Source of the DNA: Dactylorhiza incarnata
Taxonomy: Eukaryota; Streptophyta; Magnoliopsida; Asparagales; Orchidaceae
Assembly (NCBI GenBank): GCA_033032865.1
Contig: JAWHQI010000064.1
Coordinates: forward strand, 6,882,001-6,946,000
Direction of reading: 5' to 3'
DNA: 64,000 nt
This document shows, piece by piece, positions 10,960 through 19,948 of the stretch. Below the pieces are notes generated by a model. It was given only the letters and a program-made list of their open reading frames with translations. It was not told the origin of the DNA and searched no databases. Position 1 is the stretch's first letter, and the number at the start of each line of letters is the position of its first letter. Both the position numbers and the translations under genes were made by a program.

Positions 10960-11260
10960 AAGTTCTTGGTGTTGGAGTGCCTCAGATCGATTCTACTGTC
11001 GGGCTCTCATAGACGGTGGGTCAGGTTGATCTCTGGAGAGGCTGGCAAGGTGGAAAGTTTTTGGTGTTGGAGTGCCCCAGATTGATTCCGTTGTCGGGCT
11101 CTCATAGACGGTGGGTCAGGTTGATCTCTGGAGAGGCTGGCAAGGTGGAAATTTTTTGGTGCTGGAGTGCCCCAGATCGATTCCGCTAATGGGCTCTCAT
11201 AGACGGTGGGTCAGGTTGATCTCTGGAGAGGCTGGCAATGTGGAAAGTTTTTGGTGCTGG
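10960..11260 (+). repeat. 95-bp tandem array, left block (about 3 units)
   Basis: Units start at CTCTCATAGACGG at 11004, 11099 and 11194, an exact 95-bp period. A unit holds GTGGGTCAGGTTGATC, GGAGAGGCTGGCAAGG and a GTGCCCCAGAT block. The array begins about 60 bp after the end of pol and is split by the solo LTR at 11261. Confidence 0.95.
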
Positions 11261-12138
11261 TGTTGAAACCGATTTCTCGATCTCTTGTAGAGCTCGGGGC
11301 CCTCACCGAAATGAGGGGCAGCTAGCCCTTACTAATCCCTCGGAGAAGGCAGACTGAAAACTAGGAAAATGACTAAGACCTTAGTCACAGCGAGGAGGTC
11401 CCTCCACTAACCCGGAAGATCGTTGAGCGCTTCCCCTCCCAAGCCAAAGCTGAGACTTGGGCACCTTGGAGAGCTCAGGAAATGCTAACCAAAGAAAGCC
11501 TAAGGAGAGGGAAGCTGAAGTGAAGTCCTCTCCAAAGGTGCCCTTATGGTCCTATTTATAGATTTTCTGGTCCGGCCTGCAAATAGCAGGATCCCGCCTT
11601 TTGATTTTACTATCTGCACCCCAAATAGGTCTGCTAACAGCCCAACTCCGCTGTTTGGTGAGGTTAAAGACAGACCACCAAGGGTAAAAGGGTAATTTGA
11701 CCCTGTCAGCTTATGTGCAAGGGGCTGCGAGAACCTTCCTGCGAGATCTTATGTTCTCGCGGGCCTCCTCGCGAGCCCTACTCGCAATGCCTCTCTTAGG
11801 CGATCCCTTGCGTGGACCTCGCCGGCCAATTCGGGCGATGTTTGTCGGGATGGGTGGCTCGCCGAGCGTTGCTTCTCTGCGGTGAATTGCCGAGGTCGGG
11901 TTCTCGCGGCTCCCCTTGCGAGACCATCCCTTTGGTTTTAATGATCATAGAACGCTTCGTCGACTGCTGATGATCTCGCCGAACAGGGGTATGGTCGACG
12001 AGAACTGGGGAGTTCCGCGAACTCACCCGCGAGCGCTTGTCTCGTCGACCCTTCTCGCTCGCCCTTCAGCGAGCTCCATTCCATTGCCTTCTTTTAGACC
12101 GTATCCTCGTCTGGCGAATATCGGGGTTGTACAGCTGG
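11256..12138. repeat. 5-bp target site duplication GCTGG around the solo LTR
   Basis: GCTGG at 11256-11260 and at 12134-12138 flank the TG...CA segment exactly. Both lie in the repeat unit at the phase expected if one uninterrupted unit had been split. Confidence 0.9.
11261..12133 (-). mobile_element. Solo LTR, 873 bp
   Basis: The segment starts TG and ends CA, is flanked by perfect 5-bp duplications and has no coding sequence. A TATAAATAGG box reads on the minus strand at 11551-11560, so minus orientation is favoured. The usual origin is recombination between two LTRs of one element. The family is unknown. It is rich in CTCGC/GCGAG words, as is the nearby antisense-ORF region, so a related Tat element is possible but unproven. 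Confidence 0.85.
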
Positions 12139-12974
12139 AGTGCCCCGGATCGATTCTGCTGCCGGGCTCTCATTGACGGTGGGTCAGGTTGATCTATGGA
12201 GAGGCTGTCAAGGTGGAAAGTTTTTGGTGCTGGAGTGCCCCAGATAGATTTCGCTGTCGGGCTCTCATATACGGTGGGTCAGGTTGATCTCTGGAGAGGC
12301 TGGCAAGGTGGAAAGTTTTTGGTGCCGGAGTGCCCCAGATCGATTCCGCCGCCGGGCTCTCATAGACGGTGGGTCAGGTTGATCTCTGGAGAGGCCGGCA
12401 AGGTGGAAAGTTTTTGGTGCTGGAGTGCCCCAGATAGATTCCGCTACTGGGCTCTCATAGACGGTGGGTCAAGTTGATCTCTAGAGAGGCTGGCAAGGTG
12501 GAAAGTGTTTGGTGCTGTAGTGCCCCAGATCGATTTCGTTGTCGGGCTCTCATAGACGGTGGGTCAGGTTGATCTCTGGAGAGGCTGGCAAGGTGGAAAA
12601 TTGTTGGTGCTGGAGTGCCCCAGATCGATTCCGCTGCCGGGCTCTCATAGACGGTGGGTCAGGTTGATCTCTGGAGAGGCTGGCAAGGTGGAAAGTTTTT
12701 GGTGCTGGAGTGCCCCAGATCGATTCTGCTGCCGGACTCACATAGACGGTGGGTCAGGTTGATCTCTGGAGAGGCTGGTAAGGTGGAAAGTTTTTGGTGC
12801 TGGAGTGCTCTAGATCGATTCCGCTGTCGGGCTCTCATAGACGGTGGGTCATGTTGATCTTTGGAGAGGCTGGCAAGGTGGAAAGTTTTTTGTGCTGGAG
12901 TGCCCAGATCGATTCCGCTGCCGGACTCTCATAGATGGTGGGTCAGGTTGATCTCTGGAGAGGCTGGAAAGTAA
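12134..12974 (+). repeat. 95-bp tandem array, right block (about 9 units)
   Basis: The repeat resumes directly after the solo LTR and runs about nine units with point differences, then ends in the middle of a unit near 12974. Short open frames across it exist because the array keeps several frames open; they are not genes. Confidence 0.95.
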
Positions 12975-13705
12975 GCCATTCATGTTAAGGGGTTCGGTTC
13001 GCCTAACCTCTCAAGACCTTGATAGGGCGAGCCCTAGGGCTCGCTCGCAAGAAATATGAAACCGCCATTGATGTAAGGCACCAAGTCCAAGGGTAACCGC
13101 GAGATGGTTAGATGCGGTGTCCGCACGACTCGTCGGGCTGGGTCCTAGCTCGCAAGAGAAGCCTAGAGAATTCATATGCAATGCCTAAAACTAGCGAGTT
13201 GGGGGGGGGGGGGGGGTCCGCCGGCGCAGCGGATAACGAGTAAGGTTGGTCGCTCGTAGTGGGCAGGCGAGCGAGGCAGGGTAATGTCGATCCCGCTCGC
13301 AAGGGACCCCGCTGGGCGAGCCCGAGGTGCGAAGCGGGCCACTCTTAGCGCAAGAGAAAACAGATGGTCCATCTGGCGACATTCCTAAGTGGGAGAATCT
13401 ACGTGAGCACCTTCTTAGGTATGCGCGAAGCATGGTAGCAAGACCAATGGAAAATGCTACGAAATGGAAAACCTTGCTACAATCGCCCGGTAAGAAAGGT
13501 GCGAACGCGAGCATAAATAATAGCAAACGTATTCACGCGAGCATAGAAAAGTGTAGTTGTTGGAGCAAGATAGAAAAACAATTACAAGATAGAAAAATGT
13601 TTCATGTTCTCTTTTCTCAAAAGTGTTACAAAATAACGGCGAGCTCGCCGGGTGAAAATAAAAATTTTACATGGGAAATTAAAAAAGCTAATGTGGGTCA
13701 CTGGA
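12975..13705. other. Unassigned Tat-element 3' region with 16-base G run
   Basis: No gene is recognised. The stretch is rich in GCGAGC/CTCGC words and has a G run at 13201-13216. By position it is untranslated sequence between the array and the antisense ORF. Confidence 0.4.
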
Positions 13706-14748
13706 TGGCTATTCCTCGCTCCCGCGGTCGTCGGGCTCCGGGATCGGCGCGAACAGGTCCGGGACGACGTCCTCGATGTCGAGCTCCAGGGCATCCGGGG
13801 AAATAAGACCTTCTTCCTTAAGGGTCTCGAAGACGAGGGTGGCTACTCCCATGGAGTTCTTGCGGGTCGCCTCCTGTTCGCCTCGAGATGCCTTGCAAGT
13901 CCCATCTCGCGAAGGGGATGGAGGGAGCACAACCCTGGTCAGCTCGCACACATGCGCTTTGAGGAACGCGACCTATGCTTCCAGGTCAGCATTCTGCGAG
14001 AGCAGCTGGCTCGCGGTCTCGGCATCCTGAAGAAGAAAAACATAAGCTAAGCAAAATATCTACAGCGAGCGAGATGGGAGTTGAGTGGAGAACTTACCAT
14101 TCCACCCTGAAGGCTGACGAGGAGACCCTCCAAGATGGCCTCTCTCCCTTTAAGGCTCGCGACCTCGTCGGTAGCCACCTTGAGCTCGCGCTGGATCTCT
14201 TTGGAATCCCTTTTCACGGTGAGGTACCGGCGAGCCGTCATGTGGGTTAGCTCCAAGGAACGGAAATGGGCTCACATGGATTCGTTGACGAGCAGACGGG
14301 ACCGCAGGGCGTCGAAATTGGCAGCGTCCTCGCGGCCATATTGCCCGAAGGCGAGGGAGAACGCCTCGCCTCCCACCTTATCACTCTCAACCCAGGAGGG
14401 GAGGAGCGACGAGCAAGAGATCCTGTTGAGATCAGGATCCCATGCGAGCACCGGCTCGCCGAGGACGTCTGGGAGTTTGGTGTCCAGGCCGAAGTTTTTG
14501 TGGCTGATAGGCTTGGGCCCGCCAGGAGCGTCCATCGGCTCGCCGCCCTCCTGGGTAGCTTTTTGGCTCGCAGAGGGGGTGAGCGAAGTCTCCGACTCGC
14601 TCAGGTCCACAACCTCTTTTCCCCTTTTTTTGGAAGAAGCTAGAAGACTTGAAGATCCACCAAGGTCTAAGGCATCGACAAAGTCCTGTCGTCGAGATAT
14701 TATCCATATCGTCGTAATAATGGAAATATCGTCGAGACGGAATTCAAA
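13706..14748 (-). pseudogene. Antisense extra ORF of the Tat element, with a 71-bp intron
   Basis: On the minus strand, exon 1 runs from about 14748 down to 14098 and exon 2 from 14026 to about 13709. Between them 14097-14027 has GT...AG ends (GTAAGTT, a pyrimidine tract, TTCAG), and removing it keeps the frame. Exon 1 has a Ser/Asp-rich segment and then a heptad-like Lys/Glu/Leu-rich coiled coil that continues into exon 2, whose end is acidic. Single stops (TGA after Asn-Glu-Ser-Met in exon 1, TAG early in exon 2) both fit C-to-T change. Plant proteins annotated as putative gypsy-type transposon protein (Transposase_28) have similar coiled-coil tails; the N-terminal domain is absent, so this name is tentative. 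Confidence 0.6.
14027..14097 (-). other. Predicted 71-bp intron in the antisense ORF
   Basis: The minus strand shows donor GTAAGTT at 14097-14091 and acceptor TTCTTCTTCAG ending at 14027. The length is short but normal for plants. The exons on both sides read through in one frame and in one coiled-coil pattern. Confidence 0.6.
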
Positions 14749-15776
14749 TGTTGTGGATGCGCTGTCAGCATTTAATGACGCCGCCTGATTATCCAATCAG
14801 CACGTGCTCTTATGGAATGAGTGTCTGACAGTAAAGGAAATTATATGTTACCGTTAAGCGGCTCACCCGTCTTATAAAAGGGAACAGTGATGCCCTAAAA
14901 AAATCTTGGTGAGAAAGACAGGAATGAAAAAGTATCCCGTCGTTGCTTCTCAATACAACAGTACATTCTGCGGATAAGAAGAAGAACAAGTAGAGAACAA
15001 GAATCAAGCATTCTCAGAAGAATCAGTCATCTCCATTGACTGATAAGAAGTCGTTCCTCATCAGGCTAAGAGAAGAGATTGAATAAGAACTGTGCTTTCA
15101 AGATCTGAATCAGAAACATCTTCTTCAACCTCAAGAAGCCGATCTCCATCAGGCTAAGTTGCCGATCTTCATCAGGCAGAAGAAACAGTGTTCGTTACTG
15201 TAAATCGTTTATTGTTGTAAGGCTTGAGGGCCTGAGTGTCTAGCTTGAGGGCTGGAGAGTTGTGAGGCTTGAGGGACAGGGCAGTGGACTTGCGGGTCCG
15301 ACACCGTCTAGCTTGAGGGCTGGAGAGCTGTGAGGCTTGAGGGCCAGGGCAGTGGACTTGCGGGTCTGATATTGTCGAGCTTGAGGGCTTGGGCGCAGTA
15401 AGGGCTTGCGTGCCTAGGCTGTAGGCACAGGACTTGCGGGTCTGTGTTGTGTAGGGCTTGAGGGCCTGAGTGACGAGCTTGCGGGCTCGGGTGCAGTAGG
15501 GGCTTGCGGGCCTAGGCTGTAGGACTTACGGGTCTGTGTTGTAAGGCTTGAGTGCCTGAAGATTTGGCGGAGTTTGCCAAGCCTAGCACACTGCTAGGTA
15601 GGCGCAGAGGGAAAGGGGACTACTCAAGACACCCTGTCTTGAGGAACCACTATAGATCACTGTGTGCTTTTCTGTGTTGTGCTTTATAATTTATAGATCT
15701 AATAATCAGAAATCAAGAACACCTAAAAGGGATAAAACAATTTGAAAAACCTATTCACCCCCCCCCCCCTCTATGT
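14749..15776 (+). mobile_element. Truncated copia-type (Sirevirus-like) LTR fragment
   Basis: A TATA box (CTTATAAAAGG, 14871-14881) is followed by about 0.9 kb of noncoding, repeat-rich sequence. It ends in CTATTCACC then a C run and CTCTA, the same motif found near the U5 end of the Sirevirus LTRs in this window (minus strand at 34960 and 43130). The fragment stops at the motif, with no primer site, and abuts Athila integrase. The left boundary (TGTTG at 14749) is a guess. Confidence 0.5.
15222..15560 (+). repeat. Short G-rich repeats inside the LTR fragment
   Basis: More than ten imperfect copies of a GCTTGAGGGC / GACTTGCGGG alternation occur, arranged in larger units of about 95 to 110 bp (for example at 15240 and 15310). 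They lie downstream of the TATA box, so they would be in the transcribed part of the LTR. Confidence 0.75.
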
Positions 15777-16558
15777 GATAAGTTGACACCCAATAAACAA
15801 CAGCGCCCAATAAGCGCAGTGCTCTAACTCAACGGGTAGGTGGCACGCCTTTCCATAGACTAACCGGTACAGGGTACAACTGATTGTGGTCTTGTATGTT
15901 GTTCGATAAGCCCATAGAGCATCATCGAGCTTCAATGACAAGTCCTTCCTATTAAAAGAGACAGCCTTTTCCAAAATCTGTTTAAGCTCGCGATTCACCA
16001 TCTCCACTTGGCCACTAGTTTGTGGATGATAGGAGGTGGAGAGTTTGTGTGTAACGCCATATTTTGCTAAAATTTTAGCAAACTGACTATTAGAGAAGTG
16101 TGTGCCCCTATCACTACTATAGCGCGAGGTGTGCCAAAATGAGCGAATAATTTCTTTAAAAATTTGACGACGAATCTTGCATCGTTGGTGGGGAGAGCTT
16201 GTGCTTCTGCCCACCTCGACACATAGTCGACCGCAACGAGAATATATTTATTATTAAATGAGTGAGGGAGAGGACCTACGAAATCGATACCCCATAGATC
16301 AAAAATTTCACACTCCAAAAAAGAGTTTTGGGGCATTTCGTCACGACGAGATATGTTACCTGACCTTTGGCAGCTGTCGCATCCACTCACAAAAGAGTGA
16401 GCATCCTTAAAGATCGAGGGCCAGTAGAAACTGACCTCCAACACCTTCCTCGCGGTTCGGTTCGCTTGATAATGACCACCAGTTGGACCATCGTGAATAT
16501 TCCGTAAAATTTTTAGACCTTCCTCACTCGAGATGCATCTTCTCACTACCTGATCCAT
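15777..16558 (-). pseudogene. pol: Athila-like integrase
   Basis: The frame 16558-16067 has the HHCC finger (His...His in the Gly-Gly-His-Tyr block, Cys-Asp-Ser-Cys) and first catalytic Asp (Gly-Ile-Asp-Phe-Val-Gly-Pro). A frameshift near 16100 moves the second Asp (Ser-Asp-Arg-Gly-Thr-His) and the catalytic Glu block (Ser-Gly-Gln-Val-Glu) into the frame 16214-15771. The tail reaches an Ala-Tyr-Trp-Ala block and then leaves the family match, so the C-terminal domain is truncated. Confidence 0.85.
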
Positions 16559-16591
16559 GCAGACACGAAATAGAAAGGGGTCCTCCCAAAA

Positions 16592-17095
16592 CTAATTCTT
16601 TAAATCAGAAAAGAATTTCTTCTTTTGCTGACTTGAGAATTCTTTTAGCAGGACCCGAGCTACTAAATAGTTAGGCAAATCCGTGAACCAGGGGGTGGAA
16701 GATGTATTTATATTTTCGAGAACAAGGAGGCGCTCTTCAGGGAATTTATCATTAACATCGGCTTCTATCAACGGTTCCGTAGCAGGATTTTCTAAACAGG
16801 AAAGATGATCGGCCGCCAAATTTTCGTCTCCCCTTTTGTCCCGGATCTCTAAATCAAACTCCTGCAAGAGGAGGATCCATCGCAAAAGACAGGGCTTAGC
16901 GTTCGATTTACTTAAAAGATATCTAAGAGCAGAGTGATCTGTGAAAACGATTACTTTGGAGAGAGTGATGTACGACCTAAACTTATCAAAAGCAAAAACG
17001 ATCGCTAGAAGCTCCTTCTCGGTAGTGGTGTAATTCGCTTGTGCCGACGTTAGTGTTTTGCTCGCATAATAAATCAGGTGGAAATACTTACTCAC
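16592..17095 (-). pseudogene. pol: Athila-like RNase H
   Basis: The 167-codon frame has the Tyr-Ala-Ser-Lys-Thr-Leu block, the Thr-Thr-Glu-Lys-Glu-Leu-Leu-Ala block with a catalytic Glu, Phe-Thr-Asp-His-Ser-Ala-Leu with a catalytic Asp, and Asn-Leu-Ala-Ala-Asp-His-Leu-Ser near the C-terminus. A stop at 16592 separates it from integrase. The RT-RNase H connection at 17095-17238 is out of frame. Confidence 0.85.
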
Positions 17096-17237
17096 TCATT
17101 GGCCTAAGACGGCACATACCGCAATATCACTCGCGTCACACATAAATTCAAATGGTAGCAACCAATCCGGCGTGACTAGAATCAGAGAATTTATAAGCTT
17201 TTCATTTATAAGTTTAAAGGCCAAATGACATTCGTCG

Positions 17238-18321
17238 TTAAAAAAGGAAAGAAGATTCTTTTTCGAGAAGATGGGTTAATGGCTTCGTGATTTTTGAAAA
17301 GTTTTGAATGAAACGCCGATAAAACCCTCCGTGGCCTAGGAAACTTCTAATGGCTTTTACATTCGTTGGAGGGGGGAGTTTTTCGATAACTTCGATCTTG
17401 GCCCTATCGACCTTGATCCCTTTAACCGAAATTTTATGGCCAATGACTAATCCTTCTTTGACCATAAAATGGCATTTCTCCCAATTAAGAGCTAGATTTG
17501 TTTCCTCACAACGTTGTATCACACGCTCGAGATTTTTTAAACAATTTTTAAAAGAATTTCCGAAGACGAAGAAGTCGTCCATGGAAACTTACATTACTTC
17601 CTCTACTAACTCGTCGAATATCGCCAGCATACATCTTTGAAATGTAGCCGGCGCGTTACAAAGACCAAATGACATCCTTCGATAAGCGAAGGTGCCAAGG
17701 GATAAGTGATCAATGTTGTCCTCTCTTAGTCGTCGGGTGAAATAGGATTTGAAAATGTCTCGACAAACCATCGAGGTAACAATAGTAGGAGTGACCTGAA
17801 AGACGTTCTAAGATTTGATCAATAAAAGGCAACGGGAAGTGATCCTTACGGGTGACATCATTTAGTTTTCGATAATCTATGCACATCCGCCAACCCGTAA
17901 CGGTATGGGTTGAGATCAATTCATTATTTTCATTTGCTACTATTGTTACGCCGCTTTTCTTCGACACGACTTGTACTGGGCTAACCAAAGTACTATCTGG
18001 GATCGGGTACATGATTCCCGCATCTAAAAGTTTGATAACTTCAGCCTTAACGACTTCTTTCTTATTCGGGTTTAGTCTTCGTTGAGGCTGGACTGTGTTG
18101 CGGGAATTATCTTCGAGGAAGATTTTGTGAGTGCAGAAAGAAGGGTTAATACCCTTAATATCCAAAATTTGCCACGCAATTGCATGACAGTGATTTCTTA
18201 AGACTAGAGTCAATTCAGAAATTTCTGAATCGCTTAGTTCGGATGAGACAATAACGGGTAGCTTAGAATCTTTTTCTATAAATAGATATTTGAGGTGGGG
18301 AGGGAGTTGTTTTAACTCCAA
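17238..18321 (-). pseudogene. pol: Athila-like reverse transcriptase
   Basis: Three open pieces give the RT in order: 18321-17710 (fingers and first palm blocks, including Trp-Arg-Met-Cys-Ile-Asp-Tyr-Arg-Lys-Leu-Asn), 17771-17589 (Phe-Gly-Leu-Cys-Asn-Ala-Pro-Ala-Thr-Phe) and 17582-17238, which opens at the catalytic box as Ser-Met-Asp-Asp. A frameshift near 17750 and a stop at 17589 break it. Both catalytic aspartates remain. Confidence 0.88.
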
Positions 18322-18398
18322 AACGGGTGGTTCTTCATATGAAGTTTTAATTTTTAATTTTTCTAACGGCTCTGGTGGTGTGGAGCGAGAGACTTCTT

Positions 18399-19302
18399 CT
18401 AGACAAAGAGCTCAGTGAGCTCGAAATCGTTACTCGATGTGGAGACTAACTCCGGAAGTGGATAAAACTCATTTTCAAAACATTCTTCTAAGTAGAAACA
18501 CGAATCGGCATTCTCTAAAGTGTTTCGCATCGAGGGATTTATACTAAAAGTAACTTCATCGTCTCCAACCCATAGGAGGAGATTTTCGTTACTTACGTCG
18601 ATAATCGCGCGGGAGGTGGCAAGGAAGGGACGACCGAGTATGATGGGTATTTCGGCATCCTCTTTGATGTCAAGAATAACAAAGTCCACCGGGAAGAAGA
18701 ACTTGTCAACCTTAACAAACACATCCTCCACTATCCCCACTGGATATTTTAATGAACGATCTGCGAGTTGAATACTCATTCGGGTGGGGCTAGGATTTCC
18801 TATACCTAACTTTTTGAATAATGAAAAAGGCATGAGATTTATACTTGCTCCAAGATCAGCTAAACTGTGTTTTACTAACGAATTGCCAAATAGGCATGGG
18901 ATGGAGAACTGTCCCGGGTCATTTGCTTTTGGGGGCAATTTGTTAAGTATAACCGCGGAGCATTCTGCGTTTAAGGAAATATGCGGAATATCTTCTAATT
19001 TCTTCTTATTGGAGAGCAACTCCGTAAGATATTTCACATACTTTGGCATTTGAGAGATCGATAGCCTCGCAGAAGGGTACATTAATATGAATTTATTTTA
19101 AAAATTCTAAAAACTTTTTATAATTTTTCTCGGCGCACTCGCTCCTAAGCTTAGACGGATACGAAATATTTGAACTAGAAGAGTGCGGAGCTAGCGTAGC
19201 AGGCAAATTTGAATATAAAATCAGAGTAGGAGAAGGAGAAGTAGTTACCTTGGGTTTGTCCTGTTTTGAAACCACCTCCTTCCCACTGCGGAGGGTAATC
19301 AC
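18399..19302 (-). pseudogene. pol: Athila-like aspartic protease region
   Basis: The frame 19082-18399 (227 codons) has the protease active-site block Ala-Asp-Leu-Gly-Ala-Ser and, about 85 residues later, Ile-Ile-Leu-Gly-Arg-Pro-Phe. Upstream piece 19302-19093 carries the Thr-Leu-Arg-Ser-Gly-Lys linker that precedes protease in this family. The two pieces are separated by a stop at about 19093. Confidence 0.85.
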
Positions 19303-19326
19303 GTTCGCGCTTTCCCTTGAATTTTG

Positions 19327-19948
19327 CTATGTATTTCCCGGTAGAGCTCCTTGCTGACGTTCGGAGAACATTTTTGCCAGCTGCCCCACTTGATTTTCTA
19401 AATTTTTGATCGATCCGGTGAGGTTCCAGATATTTGACTCATTAGACGCTACATATTTTGAAAATACCTCTTCAATTGAAGAGGGCTTTGGGGGTTGTGG
19501 CGCTAGTGGAAATCCTGGTGGATTAATATTTGGCGGGCGTTGGACATTACTTGGTTGCTCCATGAGAAATTTGGGTGAGTCTTATAACTCGGATTATAAG
19601 TATTATTGTACGGAACGTTGGGCGGGTTATAGAAAGGCCGAGGCAGATTCCCCATGTAGTCAACCTGCTCTTCTATTACATTATTATTATAATTCCACGA
19701 AGGAGTGGCGGAGGAAGCAGACATCTCCGTCACTTGCTTGGTTAAACGCTCAATTTGCAAGGTTAAACTTGTCGTGGCATCCACTTCGAAAAGACCGACC
19801 GGCTTATTAGGACGTGATCGGGGCACATTCCACGGGTAAGCGTTCATGGTCATTTCCTCGAAAAGCTCTTGAGCGGCCTCCGAGGTTTTATTATTAAGAG
19901 TACCTCCAGCGGCCGCATCAATCATCTGTCTTGTTTGAAAATTTAAGT
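19327..19948 (-). pseudogene. gag: Athila-like gag, C-terminal part
   Basis: Reading down from the Tekay insertion at 19948, the frame opens Asn-Phe-Gln-Thr-Arg-Gln and contains the Ala-Ala-Ala-Gly-Gly-Thr block diagnostic of this gag. A frameshift near 19560 is followed by frame 19563-19327, a Pro-rich segment then an Asn/Leu-rich helix. The matching N-terminal half is at 31442-32149. A zinc knuckle is not seen, which is usual for Athila gag. Confidence 0.85.

Larger units (their letters stand above)
9047..14748 (+). mobile_element. Degenerate Tat-lineage Ty3/gypsy element, 5' and 3' truncated
   Basis: The order on the + strand is pol remnants (9047-10897), a 95-bp tandem array directly after pol, about 0.7 kb of unassigned sequence, and an antisense ORF with a short intron. 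Satellite-like arrays and extra antisense ORFs between pol and the 3' LTR are known from the Tat lineage (Ogre, Retand); assignment rests on integrase similarity plus this layout. Both ends are lost: the left abuts a broken Athila LTR and the right a copia LTR fragment, so no LTR of its own is recognised. Confidence 0.65.
15777..19948 (-). mobile_element. Athila-like element, 3' part (gag end to integrase), split by Tekay copy B
   Basis: Minus-strand order from 19948 downward is gag C-terminus, protease, RT, RNase H and integrase. Its 5' part is 31442 to about 33900, on the other side of the inserted Tekay element. The 3' end is lost: integrase homology stops between about 15795 and 15812 and copia-type LTR sequence follows. 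No 3' LTR or env-like region is present. Confidence 0.85.

Noticed and set aside
12196..12857. Short open frames and possible CRISPR-like regular repeats
   Set aside because: The 95-bp units are adjacent with no unique spacers, which is a satellite-like array and not a CRISPR; the frames are repeat translation.
17879..19053. Plus-strand open frames over the Athila pol region
   Set aside because: They are antisense shadows of protease and RT on the minus strand.
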